Shown piece after piece: positions 6,220 through 14,251 of a DNA stretch of 14,807 nt. This DNA comes from Opitutia bacterium UBA957 (lineage in GTDB: Bacteria; Verrucomicrobiota; Verrucomicrobiia; Opitutales; UBA953). The DNA lies in contig DBCN01000010.1 of NCBI GenBank assembly GCA_002293065.1, positions 1-14,807 on the forward strand, read 5' to 3'. The notes beneath the pieces were generated by a model. The model made no database searches. It had not been told where the DNA came from and saw nothing but the letters and a program-made list of their open reading frames with translations. The position numbers and the translations under genes were made by a program. How positions within the stretch are numbered: the first letter of the stretch is position 1; each line of letters starts with the position of its first letter.

Positions 6220-7491
6220 ATGAATCGCCGCCGCTTCATCCTCCGCTCCCTCGGCGCCACCTTGGCCCTGCCGGGACTGTGTTCGCTCAGCGCGAAGGCC
6301 CTCAGCGGCAACCCTACCGTCCAGACGTCCAAGGGAGCCGGCATCGGCGCCCGTCGCTTCGTGGCGATCGGCAACCTGCTCGGTTACCAGACCAAGCAGC
6401 TCTTCCCGAAGACCGCCGGTCGCGATTTCGAAAAGACGACCCTGCTGGAACCCGTCTGGGAACAGCGCGAGCGGATGACCGTCTTCCGCGGCCTCGACCA
6501 CGGCGTCAAGGGCGGCCACTTCGCGGTGCACTCCTTCCTCTCCGGCGTGCTCAACTCCGAAGCGCAGAACCGCGCGGACGGTAACGTCTCGCTCGACCAG
6601 TTCCTCGCCGAAGAGATCGGCCACCAGACCCGCTTCCCTTCGCTCACCGTCGGTTCCGAAGGCGGCATCCACGGCGGCTGTCAGATCGCCTGGACGAAGG
6701 CCGGCGTGCGCGTCCCGCCGATCACCAACCCCGCCGAACTCTTCGACAAGCTCTTCGTCAGCGACTCCGCCGAACGCCGCAAGCGTCGCGAACAGGACAA
6801 CCGCGTGCAGGCCTCGATTCTGGACTCCGTGCGCGAGGAGGCCAAGCGCCTCTCCGGCCAGGTGAACCAGGAGGACAAGGCCAAGCTCGACGAATACTTC
6901 ACCTCCGTCCGCGACGTCGAGAAGCGCCTCGAACTGCGCCAGCGCTGGACCCACCTCCCGAAGCCGGCGGCGCCCTTCGGCAAGCCGGCCAACCGCAACC
7001 CGGTCGACGACCTGCCGCTGATGTATGAGCTGATCGCGCTCGCCCTGCAGACCGACAGCACCCGCATCGCCACGCTGGAGATCGGCGGCGACTTCATGCC
7101 GCAGCATCTCGGCATCAAGAAGGACTACCACGGCCTTTCCCACCACGGCAACGACCCCGAGTCGATCGCCCACCTGATCAGCCTCGAGCGCTACCAGATC
7201 GCGCAGTATGGCAAGTTCGTCGGTCGCCTCGCGCAGATGAACGACGGCGACGGCACCCTGCTCGACTCCACGACGGTGCTCTTCGGCAGCGGCATGGGCG
7301 ACGCCAACTCGCACCGCAACACCGACCTCCCGATCTTCCTCGCCGGCGGCGGCTACAAGCACGGCACGTTCCGCGAAGTCTCGCGCGAGGTGAAGCACAA
7401 GGTCCCGCTCTGCAATCTCTTCGTCGACATCGCCCAGAAGATGGGCGTCGAAACGGAAGCCTTCGGCAGCAGCACGGGGCGTTTCGCCTAA
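6220..7491 (+). CDS. DUF1552 family protein, Tat-exported
   Basis: A 423-residue protein matching the DUF1552 family by sequence character and neighbourhood. It begins NRRRFILRSLGATLALPG, a twin-arginine signal, so it is probably exported folded and may bind a cofactor or metal. Recognisable segments are GNLLGYQTKQLFP, FRGLDHGVKGGHF near residues 88-100 and VLFGSGMGDANSHRNTDLP near 350. The repeated His, Asp and Gly-rich blocks resemble those of the alkaline-phosphatase-like DUF1501 family. Biochemical role is unknown. Family knowledge: DUF1552 genes commonly sit beside DUF1592-type cytochrome genes, and here one follows after 19 bases. Length is normal and no key segment looks missing. Confidence 0.9.
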   Translation: MNRRRFILRSLGATLALPGLCSLSAKALSGNPTVQTSKGAGIGARRFVAIGNLLGYQTKQLFPKTAGRDFEKTTLLEPVWEQRERMTVFRGLDHGVKGGHFAVHSFLSGVLNSEAQNRADGNVSLDQFLAEEIGHQTRFPSLTVGSEGGIHGGCQIAWTKAGVRVPPITNPAELFDKLFVSDSAERRKRREQDNRVQASILDSVREEAKRLSGQVNQEDKAKLDEYFTSVRDVEKRLELRQRWTHLPKPAAPFGKPANRNPVDDLPLMYELIALALQTDSTRIATLEIGGDFMPQHLGIKKDYHGLSHHGNDPESIAHLISLERYQIAQYGKFVGRLAQMNDGDGTLLDSTTVLFGSGMGDANSHRNTDLPIFLAGGGYKHGTFREVSREVKHKVPLCNLFVDIAQKMGVETEAFGSSTGRFA

Positions 7492-7510
7492 GCCTCAGCA
7501 CATCGCGGTC

Positions 7511-10021
7511 GTGAGCCTGCTTCCGGTATTCCTAACCTTGGTATCCCGCCGACACGGCTTACTGGCCGTGTCCGCGATCCTGTCGGCCGCGACCCTGTCC
7601 GCCGCCGAGACGCCCGCCAAGCAGGTCGAGCAGTTCCTGAGCCGCTACTGCCTGGAATGCCACGCGGCCGACGTCCAGAAGGGCGACCGCTCCTTCGACA
7701 AGTTCACGCTGCCGCTGAAGACGCTGCCGGAAGTCATCGAGGCCCGCGATATCATCGACCAGCTGACCCTGCGGGAGATGCCGCCGAAGAAGGCCGACCA
7801 GCCGACCGACGAAGAACGCCTCGCGGCCATCCGCGCGCTGCGCGCCGGCACCGCCGCGGCCCAGGCTACGCTCCAGAGCACCGGCTCCCGCACGGTCCTC
7901 CGCCGGCTTTCTAACCGCGAATACGAGAACACCCTCGCCACCCTGTTCGGTCGTCGCGTCGACACCCTCGGCCTGACCGCCGACTTCCCGAAGGAGAAGA
8001 CCGCCCGTCACCTCGACACAATCGGCCAGTCGCTGGTGACCTCCGGTTTCCTCGTCGACCAGTATTTCCAGTCCGCCAACCGCCTCGTCGAGACCCGTCT
8101 GGGCAAGCCGGCCACCGCGCCGCAGACCTGGCGCTTCAACAAGAACTTCGTCCAATACGAGGAACTGCAAGGCTCGCACAAAAGCGCCTTCAATTTCCGC
8201 TACCTCAACCTCTACGAACAGCCGAACACCGACACCCGTCAGGGCGGCTACGGACACATCGAGGACTTCCGACAGGGCGTGCCGGTCTCCGGCCTCTACG
8301 ACATCGAAGTCGAAGCGGCGGCCCTGCACCGCGACACCCATTACGATCCCGCCATCTTCGGCATAGACCTCTCGGAGCCGTTCATCCTCGGCGTCGTGCC
8401 CGGCGATATCACCAAGGGCCATATCCATTACCCGCAGGCCATCGAACCGCTGCTCGCCAGCAGCGTGGTGCCCGACAACACCCCGACCCGCCTCAAGTTC
8501 CGAGTCTGGCTCGAAGCCGGCCAGACGCCGCGCTTCATCTTCCCGAACGGCCCGTACGAATCGCGCGCCTCGGTCATCACGATCAATAAGCGCTACGAGA
8601 AGGAATTCTCGACCCCCGTCGGCTCCTCCGGCGTCGGCCGCTCTCACATCCTCCGCGAAGGCAAGCTGCCGCATATCCGCATCAGCGAGATCGTCGTCCA
8701 AGGCCCGGTGGCCGAGCCGGTCGGCGGCGCCGAAGAGATCGCCGTGTTCGGACCGGAAGGCTTCAAACCGGAACGCGCGCACGACCAGCTGTTCGCTTTC
8801 GCGACGAAGGCCTACCGTCGCCCACTGCAGGACGCCGACCGCGCCCCCATCCGCAAGCTGTATGAGCAGCGCCTCGCCGAAAAAGCCAGCCCGCGCCAGG
8901 CGGCGCTGGACGCGGTGAAGCTGATCCTCTGCTCCCCTTCCTTCCTCTACCTGAGCGAGGTCACCCAGGAGAACGACCGCCGCCTGCGGCCCCATGATCT
9001 CGCCACACGCCTCGCCTACGCCCTCTGGGCCACGACGCCCGACGAAGCCCTGTTCGCCTCCGCGGCGGCGGGCAAGCTCACCGACGACGCCGAACTGAAG
9101 AAGCAGATCGACCGCCTGCTGGCCGATGCCCGACTGGAAGGCTTCGTCGACGGCTTCCTGGACAGCTGGCTGAACATGCGCGACCTCGGCGGCATGCCGC
9201 CGCCCCGCGAGACGAATCGAGCTTACTACGCCGAGGACCTGCCCGCCTCGATGAAAACCGAGGCGCGCCTGTTCTTCCGCGACATGCTCAAGGAGAACCG
9301 CCCGGTGAACCAGTTCCTCCAAGCCGACCATAGCTTCATCGATAAGAAACTCGCCAAGCTCTACGACCTGCCCGAACAGAAGACCCTGCGCCTGGCCGAT
9401 GGCTTCCAGAAGATCAGCCTCAAGGGAGACTCTCATCGCGGCGGCCTGCTCGGCATGGCGGCCGTGCTCACGGTCAGCGCCAATGGCGTCGAGACCTCGC
9501 CCGTCACCCGCGGCGCGTGGGTCAGCGAGAACATCCTCGGCATCAAGCCCCCGCCCCCTCCCGACATCGTGCCGGCCATCGAACCGGATGTCAGCGGCAC
9601 GACCACCATCCGCGAGCGCCTCGCCAAGCATAGCACCGACCGCGCCTGCGCCGAGTGCCACCGTAAGATCGACCCGCTCGGCTTCAGCCTGGAATCCTTC
9701 GACGCCGTCGGCCGCTGGCGCGTGAACTACGCGAAGCCCAAGAAGGGCCCGGCGCCGAAGATCGACACCTCCGGGGAATTCGCCTCCGGCGAGACCTACA
9801 AGGACTTCGCCGGCTTCCGCGATATCCTGCATGACAAGCGTGACGAGATGTTCACCCGCCACCTCATCCGCTCGCTCCTCGCTTACAGCACCGGCCGCCT
9901 CATGGAGCCGGCCGACGAATTCGCCGTCGACCGTATCCACGACAAGGTCAAGCAGCAGGGCCTCGGCCTGCGCAGCCTGGTCGTCGAGTGCCTGACCAGC
10001 GACGTCTTCCGCTCGCGCTGA
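7511..10021 (+). CDS. DUF1587/1595/1592/1588/1585 cytochrome-like secreted protein
   Basis: An 836-residue protein of the planctomycete-type multidomain cytochromes. A signal peptide ends near TLSA, followed by a c-type heme motif CLECH at 47-51. Then come DUF1587 (about 125-190, RRLSNREYENTLATLFG), a beta-rich region (about 250-390), DUF1595 (about 428-490), DUF1592 (about 494-620), DUF1588 (about 630-740) with a second heme motif CAECH at 713-717, and DUF1585 (about 764-836). A periplasmic electron-transfer role is inferred; the substrate is unknown. The start is uncertain. GTG 7511 gives a long leader, while TTG 7538 gives a more typical signal peptide (VSRRHGLLAVSAILSAA); neither has a Shine-Dalgarno sequence. 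It is 19 bases from the DUF1552 gene and probably cotranscribed with it. Confidence 0.92.
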   Translation: MSLLPVFLTLVSRRHGLLAVSAILSAATLSAAETPAKQVEQFLSRYCLECHAADVQKGDRSFDKFTLPLKTLPEVIEARDIIDQLTLREMPPKKADQPTDEERLAAIRALRAGTAAAQATLQSTGSRTVLRRLSNREYENTLATLFGRRVDTLGLTADFPKEKTARHLDTIGQSLVTSGFLVDQYFQSANRLVETRLGKPATAPQTWRFNKNFVQYEELQGSHKSAFNFRYLNLYEQPNTDTRQGGYGHIEDFRQGVPVSGLYDIEVEAAALHRDTHYDPAIFGIDLSEPFILGVVPGDITKGHIHYPQAIEPLLASSVVPDNTPTRLKFRVWLEAGQTPRFIFPNGPYESRASVITINKRYEKEFSTPVGSSGVGRSHILREGKLPHIRISEIVVQGPVAEPVGGAEEIAVFGPEGFKPERAHDQLFAFATKAYRRPLQDADRAPIRKLYEQRLAEKASPRQAALDAVKLILCSPSFLYLSEVTQENDRRLRPHDLATRLAYALWATTPDEALFASAAAGKLTDDAELKKQIDRLLADARLEGFVDGFLDSWLNMRDLGGMPPPRETNRAYYAEDLPASMKTEARLFFRDMLKENRPVNQFLQADHSFIDKKLAKLYDLPEQKTLRLADGFQKISLKGDSHRGGLLGMAAVLTVSANGVETSPVTRGAWVSENILGIKPPPPPDIVPAIEPDVSGTTTIRERLAKHSTDRACAECHRKIDPLGFSLESFDAVGRWRVNYAKPKKGPAPKIDTSGEFASGETYKDFAGFRDILHDKRDEMFTRHLIRSLLAYSTGRLMEPADEFAVDRIHDKVKQQGLGLRSLVVECLTSDVFRSR

Positions 10022-10068
10022 GCACAGATACAGAAAGGGGCCGGCCTTGCCGATTAGGACATGCCTAC

Positions 10069-10093
10069 GCCCGATTATCGACTTACTTCGGGC
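10069..10093 (+). terminator. Weak hairpin between cytochrome and hydrolase genes
   Basis: GCCCGA (10069-10074) is perfectly complementary to TCGGGC (10088-10093) across a 13-base loop. No T-run follows. It lies in the 100-base gap before the hydrolase gene and could attenuate readthrough, but a chance inverted repeat is equally possible. Confidence 0.2.
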
Positions 10094-10121
10094 TTGGTGG
10101 TCAAGAGGCTCGTGACAGACT

Positions 10122-11225
10122 ATGTCCATGCGACGGAAAGCACCCCTTCTTTCGTTTATCCTCACGGTCATCGCCGGGCTAGCCTTCGCCGCCGTCGACC
10201 CTTCCGCGTCCGGACCGCATAAGACCGCTGAGCTCGATTTCCCCGAGCTCGTCGACGCCAGCCGCCGACAAGCCTCGGAGGCCCAAAAAGGCATCCGCAG
10301 GATCTTCGGCGAGCGGCGCGCCGAAAAAAGCGGCGCTGGCCGCAAGGTGCCCGTCAAAGTCCATCTTCCCGTCGGCGATTCCAAGTGCCCCGTCGTCATC
10401 CTTTCGCACGGGGCGGGCGGCGACCTCGACACCCATTTCGCGCAAGCGCGACATCTCGCCACGCATGGCTACGTCGTCCTCTGCGTGGAGCACGTCGGCA
10501 GTAATCGCGAAAAGATGACCGAAGGACTTCAGCTGATGAAGAACCTTGAGTCGATGATCCATGACTCCGCGGAGATCATGGACCGACCGCAGGACATCAC
10601 CTTCGTCCTGAACCAAGCCGAAAGCTGGAACCAATCCCACCCCAGACTGAAGGGACGATTTGACCTCGAGCATGTCGGCATCATGGGACACTCCTACGGC
10701 GCGTTCACCACCATGGTCGTCTGCGGGATGCGTCCGGCGCTCGACTGGATCGTCCCGACGATCCCGCCCGGCAAAGGACTCGGAGCCTCTCAGCGCGATC
10801 CGCGCGTCGACTGCGGCGTGGCGCTCTCTCCGCAGGGCGTCGGCGAACCTTTCTTCATCCGCGAAAGCTTCGGCAGCCTGCAGGTGCCGCTGCTGGGCGT
10901 CTCCGGCACGCTCGACAAGCAGCAGAACGGCCTTTCGGCCGAGAACCGGAAGGAAGCGTTCTCCATGTGGCCGGCCGGCGGACATCGCTTCGTATGGCTG
11001 AACGGCGCCAAGCATCTGGACTTCACGGACTCCACGGGGGCGGACCGCAAGGCTACCCCTTCGCCGACCCGCGAGGACGTCCAGCCGGTCACCCGAGCCG
11101 CCACCCTGCTCTTCTTCGACACCCATCTGAAAGGCGACGAGGGGGCGGGCAAACGCCTGACCCAGGCCGGACTCCGACCCTACCTCAAGGGAAAGATCAA
11201 CCAGGTCGAAGTGCTGGCGAAGTAG
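10122..11225 (+). CDS. Secreted alpha/beta hydrolase (PAF-acetylhydrolase/dienelactone hydrolase-like)
   Basis: Predicted exported serine hydrolase of 367 residues. The signal peptide ends near LAFA. The oxyanion region is VVILSHGAGGD, the nucleophile elbow is GHSYG with Ser191, and the acid is probably Asp265 in GTLDKQQ. The His is probably His298 in KHLDF. The arrangement resembles predicted dienelactone hydrolases and isoform-II platelet-activating-factor acetylhydrolases found in many environmental bacteria; the actual substrate cannot be told from sequence. ATG 10122 and ATG 10128 are both possible starts. It lies 100 bases after the DUF1592 gene and 102 bases before the DUF1553 gene, so it may belong to the same transcription unit or have its own promoter. 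The gap before it holds only the weak hairpin at 10069-10093. Confidence 0.88.
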   Translation: MSMRRKAPLLSFILTVIAGLAFAAVDPSASGPHKTAELDFPELVDASRRQASEAQKGIRRIFGERRAEKSGAGRKVPVKVHLPVGDSKCPVVILSHGAGGDLDTHFAQARHLATHGYVVLCVEHVGSNREKMTEGLQLMKNLESMIHDSAEIMDRPQDITFVLNQAESWNQSHPRLKGRFDLEHVGIMGHSYGAFTTMVVCGMRPALDWIVPTIPPGKGLGASQRDPRVDCGVALSPQGVGEPFFIRESFGSLQVPLLGVSGTLDKQQNGLSAENRKEAFSMWPAGGHRFVWLNGAKHLDFTDSTGADRKATPSPTREDVQPVTRAATLLFFDTHLKGDEGAGKRLTQAGLRPYLKGKINQVEVLAK

Positions 11226-11284
11226 CCAGCCAAGGTGAGACGATAGTGCCGCCCTTTGAAACATCGGGCGTAGTAGTCTGTCAG

Positions 11285-11290
11285 AAGGAG
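11285..11290 (+). promoter_or_regulatory. Strong Shine-Dalgarno AAGGAG before ATG 11297
   Basis: AAGGAG lies 6 bases before ATG 11297, ideal spacing, whereas the DUF1553 gene's own ATG at 11328 has only pyrimidine-rich sequence in front. The frame of the large gene has a stop (TGA 11298), so this site cannot serve an earlier in-frame start of that gene. Confidence 0.35.
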
Positions 11291-11296
11291 AGTAGA

Positions 11297-11467
11297 ATGA
11301 GAAAAGGTTGGCCCCACCCGCCTCCCCATGACCCGACTCCCCGCCATCCCCCTCCTGATGCTCGCCGTGGCCAGCCTGGGCGCGGCCGTAGACTTCGACC
11401 GGGAGATCCGCCCACTCCTCCAGGAACGGTGCGTGGAGTGCCATGGATCGAAGAAAGTGAAGGCTAA
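11297..11467 (+). CDS. Possible upstream ORF overlapping the DUF1553 gene start
   Basis: A 56-residue ORF begins at ATG 11297 behind a strong AAGGAG and ends at TAA 11465-11467. It overlaps the first 140 bases of the large gene in another frame. The predicted peptide is rich in Pro, Arg and Gly, typical of an out-of-frame shadow, so a functional product is doubtful. Its start signal is far better than that of the main gene. It could therefore act as a regulatory ORF that competes with or couples to translation of the cytochrome. Confidence 0.2.
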   Translation: MRKGWPHPPPHDPTPRHPPPDARRGQPGRGRRLRPGDPPTPPGTVRGVPWIEESEG

Positions 11468-14249
11468 CCTTCGCCTCGATGCCAAGATGCACGCCGTGAA
11501 GGGCGGTGAATCCGGCCCGGCCTTCGTCGCCGGCGATCCGGCCAAGTCCTTGCTCTTCGATCGCATCACGACCCAGGACGCGGAAACGAAGATGCCGCCT
11601 AAAGGCGAACCGCTCACGTCCGCCCAGACGGAGAAGGTCCGGCAGTGGATCGCCGAGGGCGCCGTCTGGCCGGAGAACGCCGCCGACCAGGCCGCCCGCC
11701 GTGATCCGCGTCTCGACCATTGGTCGGTACAGCCGCTTCGCAAGGACTTCGGGACGGCGAAGTCCGTCGATGATTTCGTATCCGCCCGACTCAAGGTCGC
11801 CGGCCTGCGCATGTCACCCGAAGCCGATCGCCGCACCCTCATCCGCCGCCTGAGCTTCGACCTGCACGGCCTGCCGCCCTCCCCCGAACGCGTCGAGGCC
11901 TTTGTCCGGGATGATTCTCCGGACGCCTACGCGAAGCTGGTCGACGAGCTGCTGGCCTCTCCTCGTTACGGCGAACGCTGGGCCCGCCACTGGCTCGATA
12001 TCGCCCACTATGCCGACACGCATGGTTTCGAACGTGACCAGCTCCGCCCGAACGCCTGGCGCTACCGCGACTACGTCGTCGCCTCGCTCAACACGGACAA
12101 GCCCTACGACCGCTTCATCCGCGAGCAGATCGCCGGCGACGTCCTCACCCCCGCCGACCCGGAGGCCATCATCGCCACCGGCTTCCTCGCCGCGGGCCCG
12201 TGGGACTTCGTCGGACAGGTCGAGACCAAGAGCGACATGCTGAAGCGCGCCGCCCGGGCAGGCGACCTCGACGACATGGTCACGCAGGTGGTGACCTCGA
12301 CCATGGCGGTGACGATGAACTGCGCCCGCTGTCACGACCATAAATTGGACCCGATTACCCAGCGCGAGTATTACGGACTCTGGGCGATCTTCGCCGGCGT
12401 GAAACGGGAAGACCGCCACGTCGACCCAAAGGAGCAGGTGCGCTACGACCGCGAGAAGGCGTCGTTTGAAAAACGTCTCTCCGAACTAAGGTCCGACATC
12501 GCCCGGCTCAGCGGCGAAGGGTTCGCCCTCGCCTCCCTGCTGCCCGTGGGAACCGGCATCGACCGCAGCAACGGCGAAATCACCAAGAAGGAGCAGCATT
12601 ACCTACGGGACATCCGCGCCAACGTCCTGCAGAGGGTCGCCAAGGTGCCGGGCGTGCTCGGAGTCTTCCTGCCCGATGGCAAGGCCGACATCAAGGTGGA
12701 CGACCGCACCGTGCTCAAAGGCCTACCCAAGACCAGCGGCTACGCCTGGGACACCATCGCCAACCGGCCGCTGCAAGGCCAGCGTACCACCAAGCTCGAC
12801 GGCATCGACTATGCCGCCAAGGGGCGAACCCTCCTCGGGCTGCACGCCAATGGCGGGATCACCTTCGACCTGGAGAAGATCCGCCGTCTCAGCGGCCTCC
12901 GGGAGGGCCGCCTGACCGGGGTGGTCGGCTTCGGCGCCTCCGAAACCGCCGCCGAAACCAAGGCCGACCTCACCGTTTTCGTCGACGAACAGATCAAGTT
13001 CCAACGGCTCAGGCTGCGCAAGAAGGAGACCGTCGCGCTCGATGTTCCGATTCCTGCCGACGCCCGGACGCTGACCTTGGTCGCGACGGACGGCGGCGAC
13101 GGCATCGGCAGCGACCTGCTCTTCATCGGAGACCCGAAGCTTGAGCCCACGTCGAAGGAGTCGCAGCTGTCCTCAGCTGACGCCGAAAGGCTGAAGTCCC
13201 TGCGCGCCGAGGCCAAGGCGGCCGATGCCGCCGTCAAGCAGCTGAAGGCTCCGGCGATGGTCTATGCGGCCGTACCGCAGAAAGAGATTCCGGTCATCAA
13301 GGTGAACCGACGTGGCAATCCGGAGGACCTCGGCGAAGAGGTCACGCCCACGGCCTTCGGTTGGGTTAAGCATGCGCCGCCCGAGCTGGGCGGCAACGAC
13401 CGGCCCGAGGGCGAACGACGCCGCGCCTTGGCCGAGTGGATCACGCATCCCGATAACCCCCTCACGCGCCGCACGATCGTCAACCGCCTCTGGCACCACC
13501 ATTTCGGGCAAGGCATCGTGACCACCCCGAGCGATTTCGGCCTGGGAGGCGATCGCCCCAGCCATCCTGAACTCCTCGACTGGCTCGCCGAAGAACTCCG
13601 GCGTAACGACTGGCGCCTCAAGCCCGTCCATCGCCTCATCGTGATGAGCGCAACCTACCGACAGTCGTCGCTCGCCCAGGACCCCAAGGCCGCCGGGCTC
13701 GATTCCTCGAACCGCCTCCTCTGGCGGCAGAATCCCCGTCGGCTCGACGCCGAGTCCTTACGCGACGCCGTCCTCGCCGTGAGCGGCAAGCTCGACCTGA
13801 CCATGGGCGGACCGGGCTTCAAGGATTTCGATTACGTCGAGGCCTACGCCCCGATCTACAACTACGTCTCGCCGGACAAACCTGAGCTCTGGCGCCGCAG
13901 TATCTACCGTTTCGTCGTCCGGACGACCCCGCACACCTTCATGGCGGCCCTCGACTGCCCCGATCCGGCCAACCTGACGCCTGCGCGCAATCGCACCACC
14001 ACGGCGACGCAGGCCCTGGCGTTGTCCAACAATGAGTTCATGCTCCGCCAGGCGAGGCACCTCGCCACCCGCGTCGAGAACGAAGGCGGCCCGGGCGTCG
14101 CCGGCGTCGACCGCGCCTTCACGCTCGCCTTCCAACGCGCTCCGACCGCGAGCGAACGCCAGGCGGCCGTAAGCCTGGTCAACGAACAGGGCCTCTTCGC
14201 GCTCTGCCGCGCCCTGCTGAACGCCAACGAGTTCGCGTACCTCGACTGA
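11328..14249 (+). CDS. PSCyt1-DUF1549-DUF1553 cytochrome with NPCBM-like insert
   Basis: A 973-residue secreted protein. The signal peptide ends near SLGA. A planctomycete cytochrome c domain (PSCyt1) carries CVECH at 35-39. DUF1549 spans about 145-358 and holds a second CxxCH-type motif, CARCH, at 332-336. DUF1553 starts near 695 (RRALAEWITHPDNPLTRR) and runs to about 960. Between them, around 468-605, is a beta-rich segment (LGLHANGGITFDL, VGFGASETAAETKADLTVFV, TLVATDGGDGIGSDLLFIGDP) that resembles the NPCBM carbohydrate-binding module. Heptad-like helices flank it near 370-390 and 605-630. Role: probably periplasmic electron transfer tied to polysaccharide, by inference. These proteins usually sit beside a DUF1501 gene, which is absent here; a sulfatase follows 2 bases after the stop. 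Confidence 0.92.
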   Translation: MTRLPAIPLLMLAVASLGAAVDFDREIRPLLQERCVECHGSKKVKANLRLDAKMHAVKGGESGPAFVAGDPAKSLLFDRITTQDAETKMPPKGEPLTSAQTEKVRQWIAEGAVWPENAADQAARRDPRLDHWSVQPLRKDFGTAKSVDDFVSARLKVAGLRMSPEADRRTLIRRLSFDLHGLPPSPERVEAFVRDDSPDAYAKLVDELLASPRYGERWARHWLDIAHYADTHGFERDQLRPNAWRYRDYVVASLNTDKPYDRFIREQIAGDVLTPADPEAIIATGFLAAGPWDFVGQVETKSDMLKRAARAGDLDDMVTQVVTSTMAVTMNCARCHDHKLDPITQREYYGLWAIFAGVKREDRHVDPKEQVRYDREKASFEKRLSELRSDIARLSGEGFALASLLPVGTGIDRSNGEITKKEQHYLRDIRANVLQRVAKVPGVLGVFLPDGKADIKVDDRTVLKGLPKTSGYAWDTIANRPLQGQRTTKLDGIDYAAKGRTLLGLHANGGITFDLEKIRRLSGLREGRLTGVVGFGASETAAETKADLTVFVDEQIKFQRLRLRKKETVALDVPIPADARTLTLVATDGGDGIGSDLLFIGDPKLEPTSKESQLSSADAERLKSLRAEAKAADAAVKQLKAPAMVYAAVPQKEIPVIKVNRRGNPEDLGEEVTPTAFGWVKHAPPELGGNDRPEGERRRALAEWITHPDNPLTRRTIVNRLWHHHFGQGIVTTPSDFGLGGDRPSHPELLDWLAEELRRNDWRLKPVHRLIVMSATYRQSSLAQDPKAAGLDSSNRLLWRQNPRRLDAESLRDAVLAVSGKLDLTMGGPGFKDFDYVEAYAPIYNYVSPDKPELWRRSIYRFVVRTTPHTFMAALDCPDPANLTPARNRTTTATQALALSNNEFMLRQARHLATRVENEGGPGVAGVDRAFTLAFQRAPTASERQAAVSLVNEQGLFALCRALLNANEFAYLD

Positions 14250-14251
14250 CC

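Noticed and set aside
6028..7398. A 456-codon minus-strand open frame antisense to DUF1552
   Set aside because: Same shadow effect; the + strand gene has a Tat signal and family motifs throughout.
10061..10222. A 53-codon ORF starting in the gap before the hydrolase gene
   Set aside because: No proper Shine-Dalgarno sequence, and over half of it overlaps the hydrolase signal peptide region in another frame with Arg-rich shadow composition.
7559..10462. A 967-codon open frame on the minus strand antisense to the DUF1592 gene
   Set aside because: It is a shadow: GC-rich third positions of the + strand gene remove minus-strand stops. Its product has no signal peptide or domain, and the + strand gene is unmistakable.
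11256..11298. TTGAAA and TAGAAT as a sigma-70 promoter before the DUF1553 gene
   Set aside because: The two boxes are about 31 bases apart, far from the usual 16-18, so they do not form a promoter together.
10179..11720. A 513-codon minus-strand open frame across the hydrolase and the DUF1553 start
   Set aside because: It spans two clear + strand genes and the gap between them, has shadow-type composition and shows no recognisable motif.
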